Of a stretch of 64,000 bases of DNA, positions 23,046-35,332 are shown piece after piece; the first letter of the stretch is position 1, and each line of letters starts with the position of its first letter. The position numbers and the translations under genes are program-made. Source of the stretch: Tupaia tana (lineage: Eukaryota > Chordata > Mammalia > Scandentia > Tupaiidae); contig JAKSZU010000020.1 of NCBI GenBank assembly GCA_026018925.1, positions 42,749,102 through 42,813,101 on the forward strand, written 5' to 3'. The notes beneath the pieces were generated by a model. That model was given only the letters and a program-made list of their open reading frames with translations. It was not told the origin of the DNA and did no database searches.

Positions 23046-23130
23046 CAAAAAAACAAAAAAAACCCCAAAATTGGGACCTCTGTTCTCAATTGCTCCCCCA
23101 CATTGTCTAGAGAGTATATGGAGATATGAA

Positions 23131-23258
23131 GGGACTTCAAAACATTCCCACTTTCATCGAAAATGGAATGAAGATATGAACTTATTGTACTGCAAACGTG
23201 TTTGAGACCCATACATAATTGTTTCATTATATGCATTTTCCGTGAACTTTTGAAGTCC
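23131..23258 (-). mobile_element. MITE-like element with 11-bp terminal inverted repeats
   Basis: GGACTTCAAAA at 23132-23142 is the exact inverse of 23248-23258. Read on the minus strand, the inner sequence ('agttcacggaaaatgcata' and onwards) aligns with the split element at 8769-8802/9080-9148. About 128 bp, no coding capacity. A mariner-type origin is a guess. Confidence 0.6.
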
Positions 23259-24165
23259 TCCCCTGCCTTGCCCCCATATAATTCTTTCTTTGTCCTCAAG
23301 GAGTTTTTAGTCTTGCAGTGAGGTAGGTAAAGCAGATGAAGAAACCATTGAAATGACATAGGTAAAAACATTGACAGGATCAAGAATTTGAGGAAAGTCA
23401 GTGTCTCAGGAAAGAAATGATTTGAGCCGGAGCGTTGCCATGGAACCCTACGTCTATGACCACGGAGTTGGGAAAAGTGGAGGTGGTTGATGAATTTTCA
23501 GGTATCTCTTTCTCCTGTGGGAAATCCCTTGGAAATAACCAATTCCTAGTTTATTCTGCCAAACCACCACTGAACTGCTGTGTGAGACGGAGCACACGCC
23601 TGTCCCCACGGGTGTCTGCCGAATAAAGTAACTAGGTGCTCGCATATTTTCCAGTACAAGAGCTTCATTATTAATTCATGGTCCAGATCCTCGGTACATG
23701 CTGTTACTAATATCAGGTTTCAGCAGAGAATAATGAGCAGGGGCACTGGCCTGAATGTCTTAACATTTTCCAAACAATGTTCGCAGTACTAAATTCTATT
23801 TCTGGCTTAATTGGGGTCTTTACATAAACAAGAGGAGGGCTCCGTAGTGATGGGGGGGCGGAATGGAGTCGGCCCACGGCTTAGCAGCAGACAAGGTACG
23901 AGTCAGCGTGATTCAGAACTCAGAGCCGGTTCATGCAGGTAGGGCTTCCCTCCCAGGTCTCGGCGTATTCCAGGCCAGGCCAGAAAGGAGCGGTCTCTCC
24001 CCGGAGTTAGGATCCCAGCAGAAAGCCTGGATCAGCTCCTCTCTGAAACTTCAGCCCATTGGGAGAACAAGAACCTGCTCTGGGGAAGTCCCGTTGGAGC
24101 AGCCTCCGGAGCAGGGGCGACTCATCCATTCCCCACAGGAAGCAGCTGCCGAGGAACCCACGGGC
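23259..24165. other. Unassigned non-coding sequence
   Basis: No repeat recognised. The 102-codon frame at 23863-24171 has no domain support and runs up to a SINE TSD. Confidence 0.4.
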
Positions 24166-24173
24166 CTTTAATG

Positions 24174-24439
24174 GTTTTGTTTTTTGTTTGGAGAGGTTTT
24201 ATCTATAGGGTGCGTGTGCTTGCCAGAGAGACAGAGAGAGACTGAGAGACAGAAAGTGAGAAATCGCTCCCCATGGGGGATGACCACGCCGCAATCCCTT
24301 CTCCATTCTCCTCTCCGGATCTTGGGCACTCAGGTACATGTGCCAGGCATCAGGTTAAGCCACCGGGTCCGGGACTCCAACCATGGTCGGCTACATGGGA
24401 GTCCAGTGACGTAACTGTTACGCCATCCGCTGGTCCTGT
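24174..24439 (-). mobile_element. tRNA-headed SINE, type A
   Basis: Short TSD CTTTAATG (24166-24173 and 24440-24447). Body and head are complete and moderately diverged (GTTACGCCATCCGCTGGTCC). Confidence 0.9.
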
Positions 24440-24574
24440 CTTTAATGTTTTAAATTTTTTTTTACTGCAAGATGAAATAGAACTTAATAATGAATATATA
24501 TATCTATAAAGTCACTGGAAAAGTCATGATGTGTTTTTCTAGGCAAAAATGCACCATGACCTTTCTGACACCCA

Positions 24575-24597
24575 ATATATATATACATATATATATA
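24575..24597. repeat. (AT)n microsatellite
   Basis: Short AT run with one interruption (ATATATATACATATATATAT region). Confidence 0.8.
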
Positions 24598-24660
24598 AAA
24601 TGAACATAATCTGGTTTATAGTCATCTTTCTACCAGTGCCATTGTAAAGTATAACCTTTC

Positions 24661-24839
24661 AAAAAAGAATTATTTTATTTCACTTCATTTATTATCATCA
24701 TTACTGTTTGTTTTTAATTTGACCAGAGAGAGACAGAGAGAAGAGAGAGTGAGAAAGCAAGCCGCCAGGGCTGAGACTCAAACCATGGTTGGCCATGTGG
24801 GAGTCCAGCACCTTTAACCACCACGCCACCTGCTGGCCC
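24661..24839 (-). mobile_element. tRNA-headed SINE, type B
   Basis: Tail 'aaaaagaattattttatttc', TTTGACCAGAGAGAGAC, then the head complement with GAGACTCAAACCATGG, ending CCACCTGCTGGCCC. Confidence 0.9.
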
Positions 24840-25043
24840 TGAAGCACATCTTTTAAAATCACCTTTGTCAGAAGGGGTGCTGACAAAATATCTGGGGCCC
24901 ACTGAAGCCATTGTGGCTTGTGTCTGAGAAGCCACTTACAATGGCACCGGCTAGGGCTGCCAAGCCAGTTACATGACTTCACCAAACAACTTGTCCTCCT
25001 TACTATTGCTTCTTCACTGTAGGCCTGATAGTGAGACTGTGAG

Positions 25044-25046
<3 letters not shown>

Positions 25047-25082
<36 letters not shown>
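25047..25082. repeat. (CA)n microsatellite
   Basis: About 18 CA units. Confidence 0.95.
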
Positions 25083-25084
<2 letters not shown>

Positions 25085-25214
25085 TGGGTTAACAAGAGCA
25101 TTAAGCTCGTATTCCCATTAGGTTCTCGGAAGTGCCCTGCCTGGCACAGAGCTAGCATTCAACCATTAGTTGCTCTGAACTGAAATGAATTTAAAGAAGA
25201 GCCCAGGAAAGCCT

Positions 25215-25320
25215 TTAGTCAGTCAGAGGAGCAGCCATCACTGAGGCCCCGCCCTGTGCCCGCCACTGTACTGGGCGCTGGAGGACGGCAGCGGAAACCA
25301 GACCGACACTCGCCTTGAAC
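25215..25320 (+). repeat. L2/MIR-like fragment
   Basis: 'ccactgtactgggcgctgga' followed by 'cagcggaaaccagaccgaca' resembles the common mammalian L2-type 'gcactgtgctaggcgctgg ... cagtgaacaagacagaca' tract. Diverged. Confidence 0.45.
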
Positions 25321-25778
25321 GGAGTTTCGGAGAGCGGCAAAAGGAGGGAATACAAAAACGGCATTGAGAGGGGAAGGGTTGGCGAAAATGAGGTGGGATA
25401 CATCCCCTATTTCTGATTTTCATCTTAAAGAAAAGGTCACCCTCCTAATCAAGAGAGACTTTCGTCTGTGGCGTCCAGGTGCGACCTAAACCAGTCATAA
25501 ATACATGGTGTGGAGATGCAGTGTCGTATGTGCTAGCTAATATCCTTGAGCTGTGAAAAGGCATTGACGTCCAGTGATTCTCAGTGACATAAGAATGGGT
25601 GATTAGCCACTCCACATGATGATGTGGCGAAGTCTTTGTGAGGGCAAAGCTACAGCTGGTGGTTTCCTCCTTGCTGTTGGGCCTGCCAGGGTTCACGTTC
25701 AATCTTGAGACTCAAACGAGAGAGGAGTGGTATTAATGGGGACTCTTTCAGTCACCTGTTTTTTGCTTTGTTTTGTTT

Positions 25779-26041
25779 CGTTTTTTTTTTTAAGTGGTTT
25801 TTGCCTTAGGGCATGTGCCAGAGAGAGAGACAGAGACAGACCCAGTGAGAGGGAAAGTGAGAAATCACCCATTGGGGGGACGGCCACATCGCAATCCCTT
25901 CTCTTCCATTCTCTTCATGGGGTCTTGGGCATGCACGCCCATACACCTGGTGTGAGTTTCAAGCCACTGAGTCCAGGACTCGAATCATGCTTGGCCATGT
26001 GGGAACCCAATAATGTGACCACTACACCATCAGCTGGTCCT
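25779..26041 (-). mobile_element. tRNA-headed SINE, type A, older
   Basis: Minus-strand copy with 'agtggtttttgccttaggg', a reduced GA segment, ATCACCCATTGGGGGG (degenerate palindrome) and a head with GGACTCGAATCATG, ending CATCAGCTGGTCC. Confidence 0.85.
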
Positions 26042-28059
26042 GGTCACTTGGTTTTCAGTGAGCACCACACTCTATTTATTTACTTCCTCACGATGAGACG
26101 TCAGGCAATGTCTGGATCTTCCCTGGTCCATTCTCGTAACGGCTATTAGGAGCCCCACTGTGTGTCAGTCTCCACGTACAGGGAAAAAGCAGACAACCCC
26201 TGCCCGCACTGGGTCCACGTCCCCACTGGGCAGGTGTAGAGACTTTAAACCGTGGACAGGACGGTCGCAGGTTTCCATGGGCCCATTGCAGCGGGCCGCT
26301 TTTACTTTGGCTCTTTGGTAACAGTGATGTAGCTTTTCTCGGCCTGTGGCCTTATATGGGCCGAGGATTCCTGCCTTTCCTACCTTGAAAGAGGCCTTAG
26401 ACCCAAGCTTGACCCGTTGGAATCTCTTCACTGGAGTTTTGTGCGGCTTGGAGTTGGTTCTACGAGCATGTGACCAGATACTGGAAGGTCACCGTGGAGA
26501 TCTATCTCGTCGTGAACAGCCGAGTGGGCTGGACCTGTTCCTGAAGGGCAGCTCAGGCTTGAGCGTGCCACTGAGGCTGAGTTATCAAACTAGACGGAAC
26601 CTAAATTCTCTTCACCCGGCGCACCCTTTATGGAAATCAATGGGGATCATTAAAGAAAAGTCTAAACAGGGACAAATGGTGATTGGATTAGCATGATATA
26701 CCAGGAAGACCTTGAGAGTTGCACAGATTTGGGTCAAATAAAGCTTTCTCACTCGTATGTGCTGATCAAGCAGTTTCCTTGCGTCTAGAATTGGACACGT
26801 GACACCAAGGCCACAAGGTTACTGGGAGGCTTGGAGCTAGAGGAGCCCACGCAGTGCACATGCCCTCAGATCTCGGCTCTTCTCCCTTTCTAGCTTCTAC
26901 TTTCCCTGCCCCCTCCTCGTCCCGCGCTGTCTTCATACTTAGTGTGTAGCCAGGTTGGCGGTACATGTTAAAATACTGTGCAAAGTGGGCAGTAAGCACT
27001 GCAGGGAAAGGGGAAAATAGCGTCGGAGAGTCTGCCGTGAGTCTCCAGCTATTCCCGTGTCTCCTCAGATAGTGCAGATCTGGAGTGAGACTCAGAGCGG
27101 AAGTCTGACAACTGGCTGGACCTGTGGCTCGTAGCTCTGCCTGGCACGAGCAGTTCTATTTCAGCACATCTGTGATTGCCAGATCACCAACATTTGCAGA
27201 ATGGAGGATTAATTTTATTGTGCACTGGCTCAGCAAATCTGGTGACATAATATTGCACTATGAAGGAGGATTACTCACCAGTTTCTGCATGCTACATTTT
27301 TAGAAACTAACTCCACTTAACGATAAGTGTTGGCTCTAACAACTTCCCCCTTTTCTCCACTCCCACTCTCCAATCACCCACCAACAAATAACCCTTCGTG
27401 CGAAAACCAGCTCCCTTGGGACCAGATGGATACAAGTTTTCTTCGGGATAAGACTGGCTACACCCGCACAGTAAAGGTTTTATGACACTTCTGCATTTAT
27501 TAAAAACAGATGTGTCATGTTTATCATATGGCTCCGAGCACTTTTTTTTCCTCCCCCCTGGATTTATGGAAAGCAATTTTTGTGAGATAGCATTTGTGAG
27601 TCATTTCTGAAGGAAAAAAATAGAAAAATGATATAGTCTGCAAGCCAGACAGGGAACATGGCGACACACCGGGGCACGGAGAAGAGACCTTGCTCCTATT
27701 CCTGCCGCACACCCGCTCAGGGCTCTGGTGTGTCTCCTCTTCATCTGCAGGACAGGGGCTCTGAGGTGGGCTGTTAGCAAGGGCTGGTCAGGAGGGCCGA
27801 GCCGCTGGCCCATCCCGTCTCCCTACCTGCTGCGGAGAGCCTTCCCTGCTCGGGAGCACTCCCCAGCCGTCCTCGGGGAGGCTTTCTCACACAGCCTTCT
27901 TCCTTCCCCGGGTCGCACATCTTAACAACTGTTTCTTCCTTTCTCTGTAGCCTCTGCTTTGCCCATTCTTTTGTCATGCCTGGCAGTAGTGATCCAGCTG
28001 CTGGCCCCTGTGTCTCCTGGTTTCTCTGTTGAGTGTCTATGGCGTGCGTAGGGCATCGT

Positions 28060-28215
28060 GGACGACGTGAAGATGAAGCGTATGTGTGTTGTCGAGTACT
28101 TGCTGTATGCCAGGCACTCTGCATCATTTTTCAGGGTGTGTTACATTTAGTTTTCATAATAGCCACACGAGATAGGAGTTTGGACAGACTTGCCTTTAAA
28201 CCTGGGTCTACCATT
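28060..28215 (+). repeat. MIR element
   Basis: 'ttgctgtatgccaggcactc', TTTAGTTTTCATAATAGCCA and 'cctttaaacctgggtctac' follow MIR in order with an internal deletion. Confidence 0.75.
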
Positions 28216-28279
28216 TATTTGTAGAAGTACGTAAGCTTGTAAGTAGGTAGAATCCATATTTATGGCTGTTTTGTGTGTG

Positions 28280-28283
<4 letters not shown>

Positions 28284-28311
<28 letters not shown>
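28284..28311. repeat. (AC)n microsatellite
   Basis: About 14 AC units preceded by a TG/TA patch. Confidence 0.9.
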
Positions 28312-28336
28312 AAGCACTGCTTTAAAGTCAGGGAGG

Positions 28337-28488
28337 ATTTTTTAAAAAGAATTATTTATTTATTTTTTAAAATTAGTAGTGTTTAAATTCACCAGAGAGA
28401 GACATAGAGAGAAAGAGAGAGGGAGAGTGAGAAAGCAAGCTGCTGGGTCTGGGATTCGAACTGCAGTCTACCGTGTAGGAGTCCAGTG
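28337..28488 (-). mobile_element. tRNA-headed SINE, type B, 5' truncated
   Basis: TSD AGTCAGGGAGG (28326-28336) versus AGTCAGGGAAG (28489-28499). Reading the minus strand, the head starts inside the anticodon region, so roughly the first 45 bases are missing. The rest is a normal type B body. Confidence 0.85.
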
Positions 28489-29611
28489 AGTCAGGGAAGT
28501 TTTTTTTTTCTTCTTTTTAAAATTATTTACAAAAGTATGATATCGATTTATTTTTGTGTGTTTGAAGCTCTGATAACCAAACTGGATATGTGCCATATTT
28601 ATTTTTAACAGCACAGAGTGCAAAGAACGTGATAGAAAGAACCCCCCTGCTCTAATTTAGCCTATGCAAGTAGCAGGCAGTGAAATATAATGGCCTACTA
28701 TTCGGCTATGATTGACAGTCAAACCTTAGAGCAGTCTGCACTCTGATCAGATAGCAGGTTTTCTCCCATAACCTCGCAGTCCAAATCTCTCTGCCCTTTA
28801 ATGTGAAATTACCTGCCCTTTGACCCTCTGGAGAGACCTAGACCCATGTCTTCTAAAAGCCTTGCTCGGTCGTCCATTGATGTGTGCAGTAAACGGCCGA
28901 TTGTCTCTTCTGCGACCGTGGCAGGCACACAGAAATTCCTCACTCATTTCAGCAAAACTTAGCCTAATGGGGACTCCAATCAAAGGTTACGGGGATGCTC
29001 TAGAAGCTTGCTTGGAGACCTGGATTTGGAACCTTTTGAAGTTTTGGTAAAATAAGCGGTGCTTTCCTTGTCTGTGTTTTCTTCCCTTCCGAAGGGGGAG
29101 TGAGGAAGAAAAGGAAATTGAAAGGAAAGTTAAAGCATCTCTTCCCCACAACCTTTCCTTCTCTCTTTTTCTGGGGCGGAAGGTGACGTGGGGCCGCTGG
29201 GCTGGTTCAGGGGGTTATGCTCGCACAGTCCTCATCACCTGTGCTATTTCAAGTGGCAGAGGAAAGTGCAGCCGAAAACATCCTGAAGGATGCTCTCCCA
29301 GGGCAGCCAGAGTCCTTTTCATCTTCACCTGAAGGCAACCCTCGCCCAATTTAATGCATCATTTAGTTCACCATTAGTGAAGAAAGCCTCCCCAGGGTGG
29401 CTCACGATGACCCTAGGGCTTCGCAAAACAGACTGAGAAAGAGGGTTACCAGTTCTCAATTCCCTGTTTAGAACCCCTTCTTAAGGTGAGCTGCAAATGC
29501 AGACATGGGGCCAAATGCGGAGGTTGAGGGGTGCGGGCTTTAAATGAGATGAGCTTTCTCTAAAGCTGCTGGGTCCCGCCACCCAGGAGACAGGAGAGCT
29601 TTGGGTGCAGC

Positions 29612-29697
29612 GTAGAGAGTAGGAAGGAAGGGGGGGGGGGCAGAGGAGAAAAAAGAGGAAGGATGGAAAAAGGAAGGAAGGAAGGGGGAGGAAAGTT
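29612..29697. repeat. Purine-rich GGAA/poly-G tract
   Basis: Almost pure A/G on the plus strand, with GGAAGGAAGG units and a run of 11 or so G. This is a triplex/G4-prone low-complexity sequence. Confidence 0.85.
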
Positions 29698-29729
29698 ATT
29701 GAGGCCCACCATATCAAAGCTTTCGGACA

Positions 29730-29875
29730 TTATTTCAGCTAATATTTACAACGCCACGTATATTTTTATTACCCCATCTCAGTTTTATAGAAGAGCAAAT
29801 AGGTCTTCCCAGGGATTGAGTAATTTCTCCAAAGATGCTCAAAGGATAGAATCAGGATTTGAATCTTGAGCATCT
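29730..29875 (+). repeat. MIR element
   Basis: 'ttattaccccatctcagttt', ATAGAAGAGCAAATAGG and 'aatcaggatttgaatcttga' match the MIR core and 3' part. Confidence 0.7.
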
Positions 29876-30859
29876 GTCCCAGCCTTCTCCTTTCTTCTTC
29901 CCTTTTAGGGGGCTTTGTGGCTCCCTGTAGGACTCCCAAGTAAAACGAGGCCAGAGTTCAGTCTCGGAGCAGCGTCATGTTCTCCCAGATGGTAGCTCAA
30001 GGCAGCGCCAGGTCACTGGGATGTCTCTACGGGGCTGTTCAGGGGGAGCGCACAGGTGCAGGGCGGCTGTCTGGGGTGGGGCTGCTGAACCTAGGTGTCC
30101 CTGTTGTGGTGACACCTGCCAGTACCGGGCCCATGGCTAATGTCTTCATTCTTAATGAATTGAATTAAAAACACCAAAACTGAAATACAGAAAAGAACAA
30201 CAAACAAATCCACCCTTGGATGGAAGACGTCCTGTTTCTCATTCTGTTAAACTGTACCTTTTCTGCCAGTCTTCTACAAATATGTGCTTTGCGATGATTT
30301 TAATTTCGAGATTTAATACGATGGTTCTGTGCACTAGTCATGTTTTATCTTGCTTAGAGTAAATCACTATGGAATCTCATGCAGTCATTTCATTGGTCTA
30401 CCATGATTTGGAAGACTTGTGTCTCTTTTCAACCGATAATCCTGTTTAATATCTGTGTGATTCACTACAAGATGCAGTTTAATGTTGCCTGCCAATATTG
30501 TGTGTAATATATGTGTGCCAAGATAGTTCTTGCCTCCTGTTACACAGCTTTGAACACCAAAGTTGGACATTCTTTTGTGGTTGTCATTTATGCAAAATAT
30601 TGACAGAATAGGTGATCTTCTTAAGGGAGAAGATAGTTTCAAAGTATGTAAAAGACACTTCCTGAGAAATTCGACATGGCTGGGTTTGCTAGAGCAATGT
30701 CATTTTTTGATATCATGGTGAACACAACTATTTCTTACTAAAACTTCTGTGATCATTGTTGAAATTTTAATCTTTTATCATCTAACTAGTAGTTCAAGAA
30801 TTTTAAGTGATTCAACCGTGGTCAAATGTGTAAGTCGTATTTTCTCAGGCCAGCAGCAC

Positions 30860-31010
30860 GTATACTCTCAGCCCTGCATTTCTAATCTGTAAAAAGGGAT
30901 AAAATAGTACCTACTAATAGAGAGTTGGCTTAGGGAGGTAAGAACTACACGAAGTCCATTGAGTAGTATGTGCACCTGATTTATGACCTGTGCTCAGTAG
31001 ATGAAGTTTA
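30860..31010 (-). repeat. MIR element, reverse
   Basis: 'aatctgtaaaaagggataaa', ATAGTACCTACTAATAG and 'cctgtgctcagtagatgaag' is the complement of MIR. Confidence 0.7.
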
Positions 31011-31226
31011 CTATGATTCGTTCTTGAGAGCAGTGTTTGTTTTTCTGGGCTGTGGCCAGCTGGGATTTGGTGATATTATTCTGAATGAAAAACTCTCATG
31101 CCCACCAAGGGAACCAAGCATAATGTACAAATATATTTTTAACATGAGCATGTTTGGAAATGGAAATCAGCCAACATCCTAATCTGGTAATTCCAACAGA
31201 ACTGGCAATACATGAAGATAGTTAAA

Positions 31227-31485
31227 GGGCCAGCGAGATTGTATAGTGGTTAAGGTGGCTGGATCCCACATGGCTGACTGTGATTTAAGTCTCAGACCTG
31301 GAGGTTTGAAAAATATGACGTGTTTGTGTGTGTACGTGCACCCAAAATCTCAAGAGGAGAATGGAGGAGAAGAGATTGCAGTGTGGTCACCCCTGCTGGA
31401 GGGTAATTACTCACTTTCCCTCTCTCTTTCTCTTTTTCTCTCTCTCCAGCAAGTGCACGTGCCCTATTGGAAAAAAAAAAAAAAA
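31227..31485 (+). mobile_element. tRNA-headed SINE, type C, old
   Basis: 'gggccagcgagattgtatag' head with a degenerate B box (GATTTAAGTCTC), long body, GCCCTATTGG then a pure A tail of 15. CpG-poor. Confidence 0.9.
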
Positions 31486-31488
31486 GCA

Positions 31489-32385
31489 AAACAACTAAAA
31501 CAGAAAAGGTTATATTAAATATTTATATGCTGATAAGCCCTTATATGCACTGCAGATATTATGATAGACATCAGAATTGGTAGTAAGGTATGTTCCATGT
31601 TTACATTAGTAATAAGCTATGATTAATTCAAGTAAGTAGACCATGAATATACAGTGTAATTTTCTAATTTATCACTAAAAGAATGTGTGTATATCATTCA
31701 TGTTTAAAGCACTCTCATGCTAAAACCTAATGCTAAATACAATGTGGGAAAACATATTGGTTTTTACCAGAGGAACCTATAGAGCATAAAAAGTATTTCA
31801 TCAGGAAAATTATTTTTATCTTAAAAGAGAAACTAAAGAGCTATATCAAAACAATGCATTATAACCCAGTAGAGATTTGTTGTATCTGAAATTTATCTAA
31901 GTCTTTTCAGGTGTGTTCTGTTTTCCGTTCCTACTATATCTTTAGATAATGAATTCTCTGAGCAATTGTGTAGTGAATTAGATAAAACACAGGTTTTATA
32001 CTCAAATGTGTTCTCTAATAACTAAGACTTCTTGAATGTACTTGCTTCTTCTGTAAAAATGGTTGGAGGCTACCCTGGTGATACCCTGTCATTGAAAGTT
32101 TGTCAAATGAGATCATGGTGTTAGAGGGTTCTGTGAACAGAGAACCATACAGATACAAAAATGGACTTCATTGTCTTCTTCCTGAGTAAAACAAACCTCT
32201 TCTTCATGGCGTCTTAATGGTTGTGCCTAAAGATACTAGAATTGGGTGAATGAGTGAGTATATGTCAAAGGCTTCATATGTGAGAATTTCTTTAATGGAA
32301 ATAATGAAAATGAAGCAGCTAAAAGGGTTAATGTCTTTATTTTGTCCCAGCTTTTCTGTTATTGCTTATATTCACAAACATGGGA
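31489..32385. other. Unassigned AT-rich sequence
   Basis: No recognised gene or repeat. Precedes the RPL9 retropseudogene. Confidence 0.4.
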
Positions 32386-32389
32386 TTTG

Positions 32390-33057
32390 GTTTCAGCTGC
32401 TCTGAGAATGAAGACCATTCTCAGCTGCCACACCGGAGATGTTCCTGAAGTGATGCGTATTATTTGAAGGGCCCCAGAGGAGCCTGGAGCCAACTCCCCA
32501 CATCACAGAACCTCCCAGCCTTCATCACATCAGGGTAGAACCCGGTCTCCTTGGAAAGAAAAAGAGGAGCCTGCAGGTTGATAAACGGTGGGGAAATCCA
32601 GGAGAATGGCTTCGTGCACAGCATCTGTAGTGCTGTACAGAACACGGCCAAGGGCCTTGCGCTAGACTCCCCCGTCCAGATGAGCTCGGCGTATGCTCTC
32701 TTCCCACTGGCGATGGTGCTCGGGCCAGTGGGTTTCTTGTTGAAATCTGAAATTTCTTGGGGGAAAATACATAGCCACAGGTTCAGAGGTGACCAGGTGG
32801 TGCTTGTTCAGTATCTCAGGCTGAGAGAGATGAGCGAATCCTTGAATGAACTGACATTGATCTTGTCTCAAACTCAGCTGCTCGGATGCAGCAAAGTCTC
32901 AACAGTTAGGATAAGGGTATCGGCAGGCTGATGAGCAAGTCCTGAGAGCTCACCAAATACAGAAGCAAGTGCCTGACGATGTCAAAGACCTGTTTGTGAC
33001 GTTTTAAGAATGTAATAAAAACTCCTTCGGAAAAAAGGAAAAGAAACAGGAAAAAGG
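32390..33057 (+). pseudogene. RPL9: Processed pseudogene of ribosomal protein L9
   Basis: RPL9 encodes a component of the 60S ribosomal subunit. The intronless copy opens with MKTILS at 32408. It passes the GPRG equivalent at 32470 and LGKKKKR at 32553. It then runs through the region of WWGN, YAHFP and EIRNFLGEKYI and ends with AD at about 32934. The 3' UTR follows, with AATAAA at 33014-33019 and an A-rich tail. It is disabled: about 22 bases are lost between codons 10 and 28, a further block is lost near the C-terminus, and several frameshifts are present. A tail, lack of introns and transcript-like 3' UTR show L1-mediated retroposition. TSDs were not identified. Confidence 0.88.
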
Positions 33058-33671
33058 AGCAGCTTGTGTTGTTCTCAATATAACGAAGTACTTTACCTAT
33101 TTTACCTTCATTTCTTCTGGATAAATTACTCTTGATTGAATTACTTTCCACTTTTAAAGAACTTAACCCTTGAGTAGATCTGCTTCCTTTAAGTTTATTT
33201 AGTAATTTCCTTCATGATGGTACATAATTTAAGAGTGGAGTACTGACCAGGCTGGGATGGTCATTTATACAATGTGTGCATGTAGTTCCCCAATAGTGCA
33301 CTGTTCCACACTGGAAATCATAAGAAACAGCCCTCGATTATTGGCTTTAAGTAATTTTTATTTCAGATTCTCCCTTGATTTTCATTTGTAAGTATGACCA
33401 ATTGTAAATCTGGCTTCAAATTCTTTTGCTTTAATATTGATGAGTATCAATAGATATGTTTTGCCAATGAAGACCAGAATAATCGAAAACAGAAATATAT
33501 CATTGGAGAGAGACAGAAACAAGGCTTTTCTAGAAATAGGTGGGAATCCCCAGTTTTAAAAGGAAGCCGAAGTACGTACGTAGACGGCGATGTCATCGTT
33601 CAGTACAGACCCAGGCACCGATTTCCCTTCTTTTTTTTTTAATAGTTAATTGACTTTTAAAAAAATTTTAG
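33058..33671. other. Unassigned AT-rich sequence
   Basis: Nothing recognised. Ends in a poly-T run and the TA microsatellite. Confidence 0.4.
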
Positions 33672-33707
33672 ATATATATATGTATATATATATATACATA
33701 TATATAT
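33672..33707. repeat. (TA)n microsatellite
   Basis: Interrupted TATATA tract directly at the A-tail end of the next SINE (minus strand), probably grown from it. Confidence 0.85.
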
Positions 33708-33968
33708 TTCTTTTAAGGTTTTGCCATAGGGTGTGTATGCTCGTGAGACAGAGACAGAGAAGGACAGAGACAATGAGAGGGAAAGTGAGAGATCACCCCC
33801 TGGGGGGATGGCCACACTGCAATCTCTTCTCCATTCTCCTCTGAGGATCTTGGGCACACACGCACACGCAACCACTGTGATTTTCAAGCCACCAGGCCCA
33901 GAACTATTAGAATCACAGTTGGCCATGTGAGAGTCCAGCACCTTACCCACCACACCACCTGCTGGACC
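33708..33968 (-). mobile_element. tRNA-headed SINE, type A/C
   Basis: 'aaggttttgccatagggtgt', GA segment, ATCACCCCCTGGGGGGATGG palindrome and a head interrupted by a small insertion (CAGAACTATTAGAATCACAG) in the T-arm region. Ends CCACCTGCTGGACC. Confidence 0.88.
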
Positions 33969-34724
33969 CTGACTTCCTTAAACTGTTTTCCTTTGACTTG
34001 ACTGATAAACACTGTATTCATGCTTAGAAAAAGTTTTGTATGCTGTAAAGATGTAAAGTGAAAAATGTAAATTTTAAAAAAGTAATAAAATAAAAATTTT
34101 AAAAGCACTGTAATATTTTAAAGCCAATTTTCTGAAGAAAAAATGATCATGCTTTATAAAAGGAAATATTTCTTCCATTAGCCTTATTTCTTTAATAATT
34201 TTCTAGCCAAGAAGAAAGCAACAAATACCTACTCATGCTCAACTAATCTTAAATAACTTTTTAACAATCCATTTGTTTTGAAATGCCAAATTCATTTTCG
34301 GAATGTTGCCTCTCTGCCATTTCTTTTTTCACTTTGTTGGATTTATGACTTCAAAAGAAATATGTCTTGCAGAATTACTCTTAATATCATGTGGATTGAG
34401 ATCAATAGTAAAACAAAATATTACATGGTGTCAATTGAAACATTTCATCACATTTAAGCTTACAGATTCAATTTGGGAGGTTATGAAACACGAACGCTTC
34501 CCAAGGGGACAATGAGTGGTAATTACTGAAGACGCCTGTAAGTTAAATGTTATTGGTGAGGAACTCCTCTGCTTTCTGACGACATTGTGGTTGGCTCTTT
34601 ACTGTCCAGTACTGTCCGTGTTATCAGGTCCAAGAAGAAATGAGTTGGTATCAAGAGAATTTGAGCTGGAAAAACTTACAGTGTGCAAATAATGAAATTA
34701 TAACTTTTATCAGATAATGCTAGT
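33969..34724. other. Unassigned AT-rich sequence
   Basis: No gene or named repeat recognised. Confidence 0.4.
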
Positions 34725-34738
34725 AAAAATTCATACTT

Positions 34739-34907
34739 ACGGACCAGGAGGCGGTGTGGTGGTGAAGGCATTAGAGTCCCACATGGCTGACTGTGGTTCA
34801 AGTCCCTGACCTAGCAGCTTGCATTCTCACTTTCCCTCTCTTTCCCTGGTCAAATTGAAAAAAAAAATTGTACTGATGAATAAAATAAAATTAAATAATT
34901 CTTTTAA
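34739..34907 (+). mobile_element. tRNA-headed SINE, type B
   Basis: Perfect 14-bp TSD AAAAATTCATACTT (34725-34738 and 34908-34921). B box GGTTCAAGTCC, CT body, GGTCAAATTG and A/T tail. Confidence 0.95.
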
Positions 34908-34921
34908 AAAAATTCATACTT

Positions 34922-35332
34922 GACCAGAGTCTTGATTAGCTGTGATGGCCAGAATGTTTCATCAGAACTGTAAAAGTTGAAAGAGATTATAAAGTGTGAG
35001 CAGATGAGAGTCTGAGACAGTATTCTCCAACCCAGTGATCTGAAGATTGAGCGGCTAAACGTACTAAACAAATAGAGCACAGCAGAAGCTGCCCTCTTTC
35101 TTCCCTTTGCCCCTTTCTTTTGCTCTTTCTCTTTCTTTCTTCCAGCTTCTAATTTTCACAGCCCATTCTGGTCACCTCTAAATGAAAATGTTTTTACTGG
35201 CATGATGTAATAAAATATTGTATGTTACTATAAGTATGATCAAGAAATTGAAATTGATTAAATTGAATGAGAGTTTGGATTAAAAGTAAATAGCAGGGTA
35301 AATTTAAAAGAAAATGTACAACCTCTTTCTTT
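34922..35332. other. Unassigned sequence
   Basis: No feature recognised other than a short CTTT-rich run at about 35096-35145. Confidence 0.4.

Larger units (their letters stand above)
24840..25778. other. Unassigned non-coding sequence with a CA repeat
   Basis: Contains the CA microsatellite at 25047-25082 and an L2/MIR-like patch at about 25215-25320. No gene seen. Confidence 0.4.
26042..28336. other. Unassigned sequence with ancient repeat traces
   Basis: No gene recognised. An L2-like patch (about 26155-26240) and a MIR (28060-28215) lie inside. The 116-codon frame at 26346-26696 has no recognisable domain. Confidence 0.4.
28500..31226. other. Unassigned sequence with MIR relics
   Basis: SINE-poor stretch of 2.7 kb. 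MIRs lie at 29730-29875 and 30860-31010, and a purine tract at 29612-29697. No coding region recognised. Confidence 0.4.

Noticed and set aside
25047-25082. Short tandem repeats as a CRISPR-like array
   Set aside because: Simple dinucleotide repeat in mammalian DNA. No spacer-repeat structure anywhere in the window.
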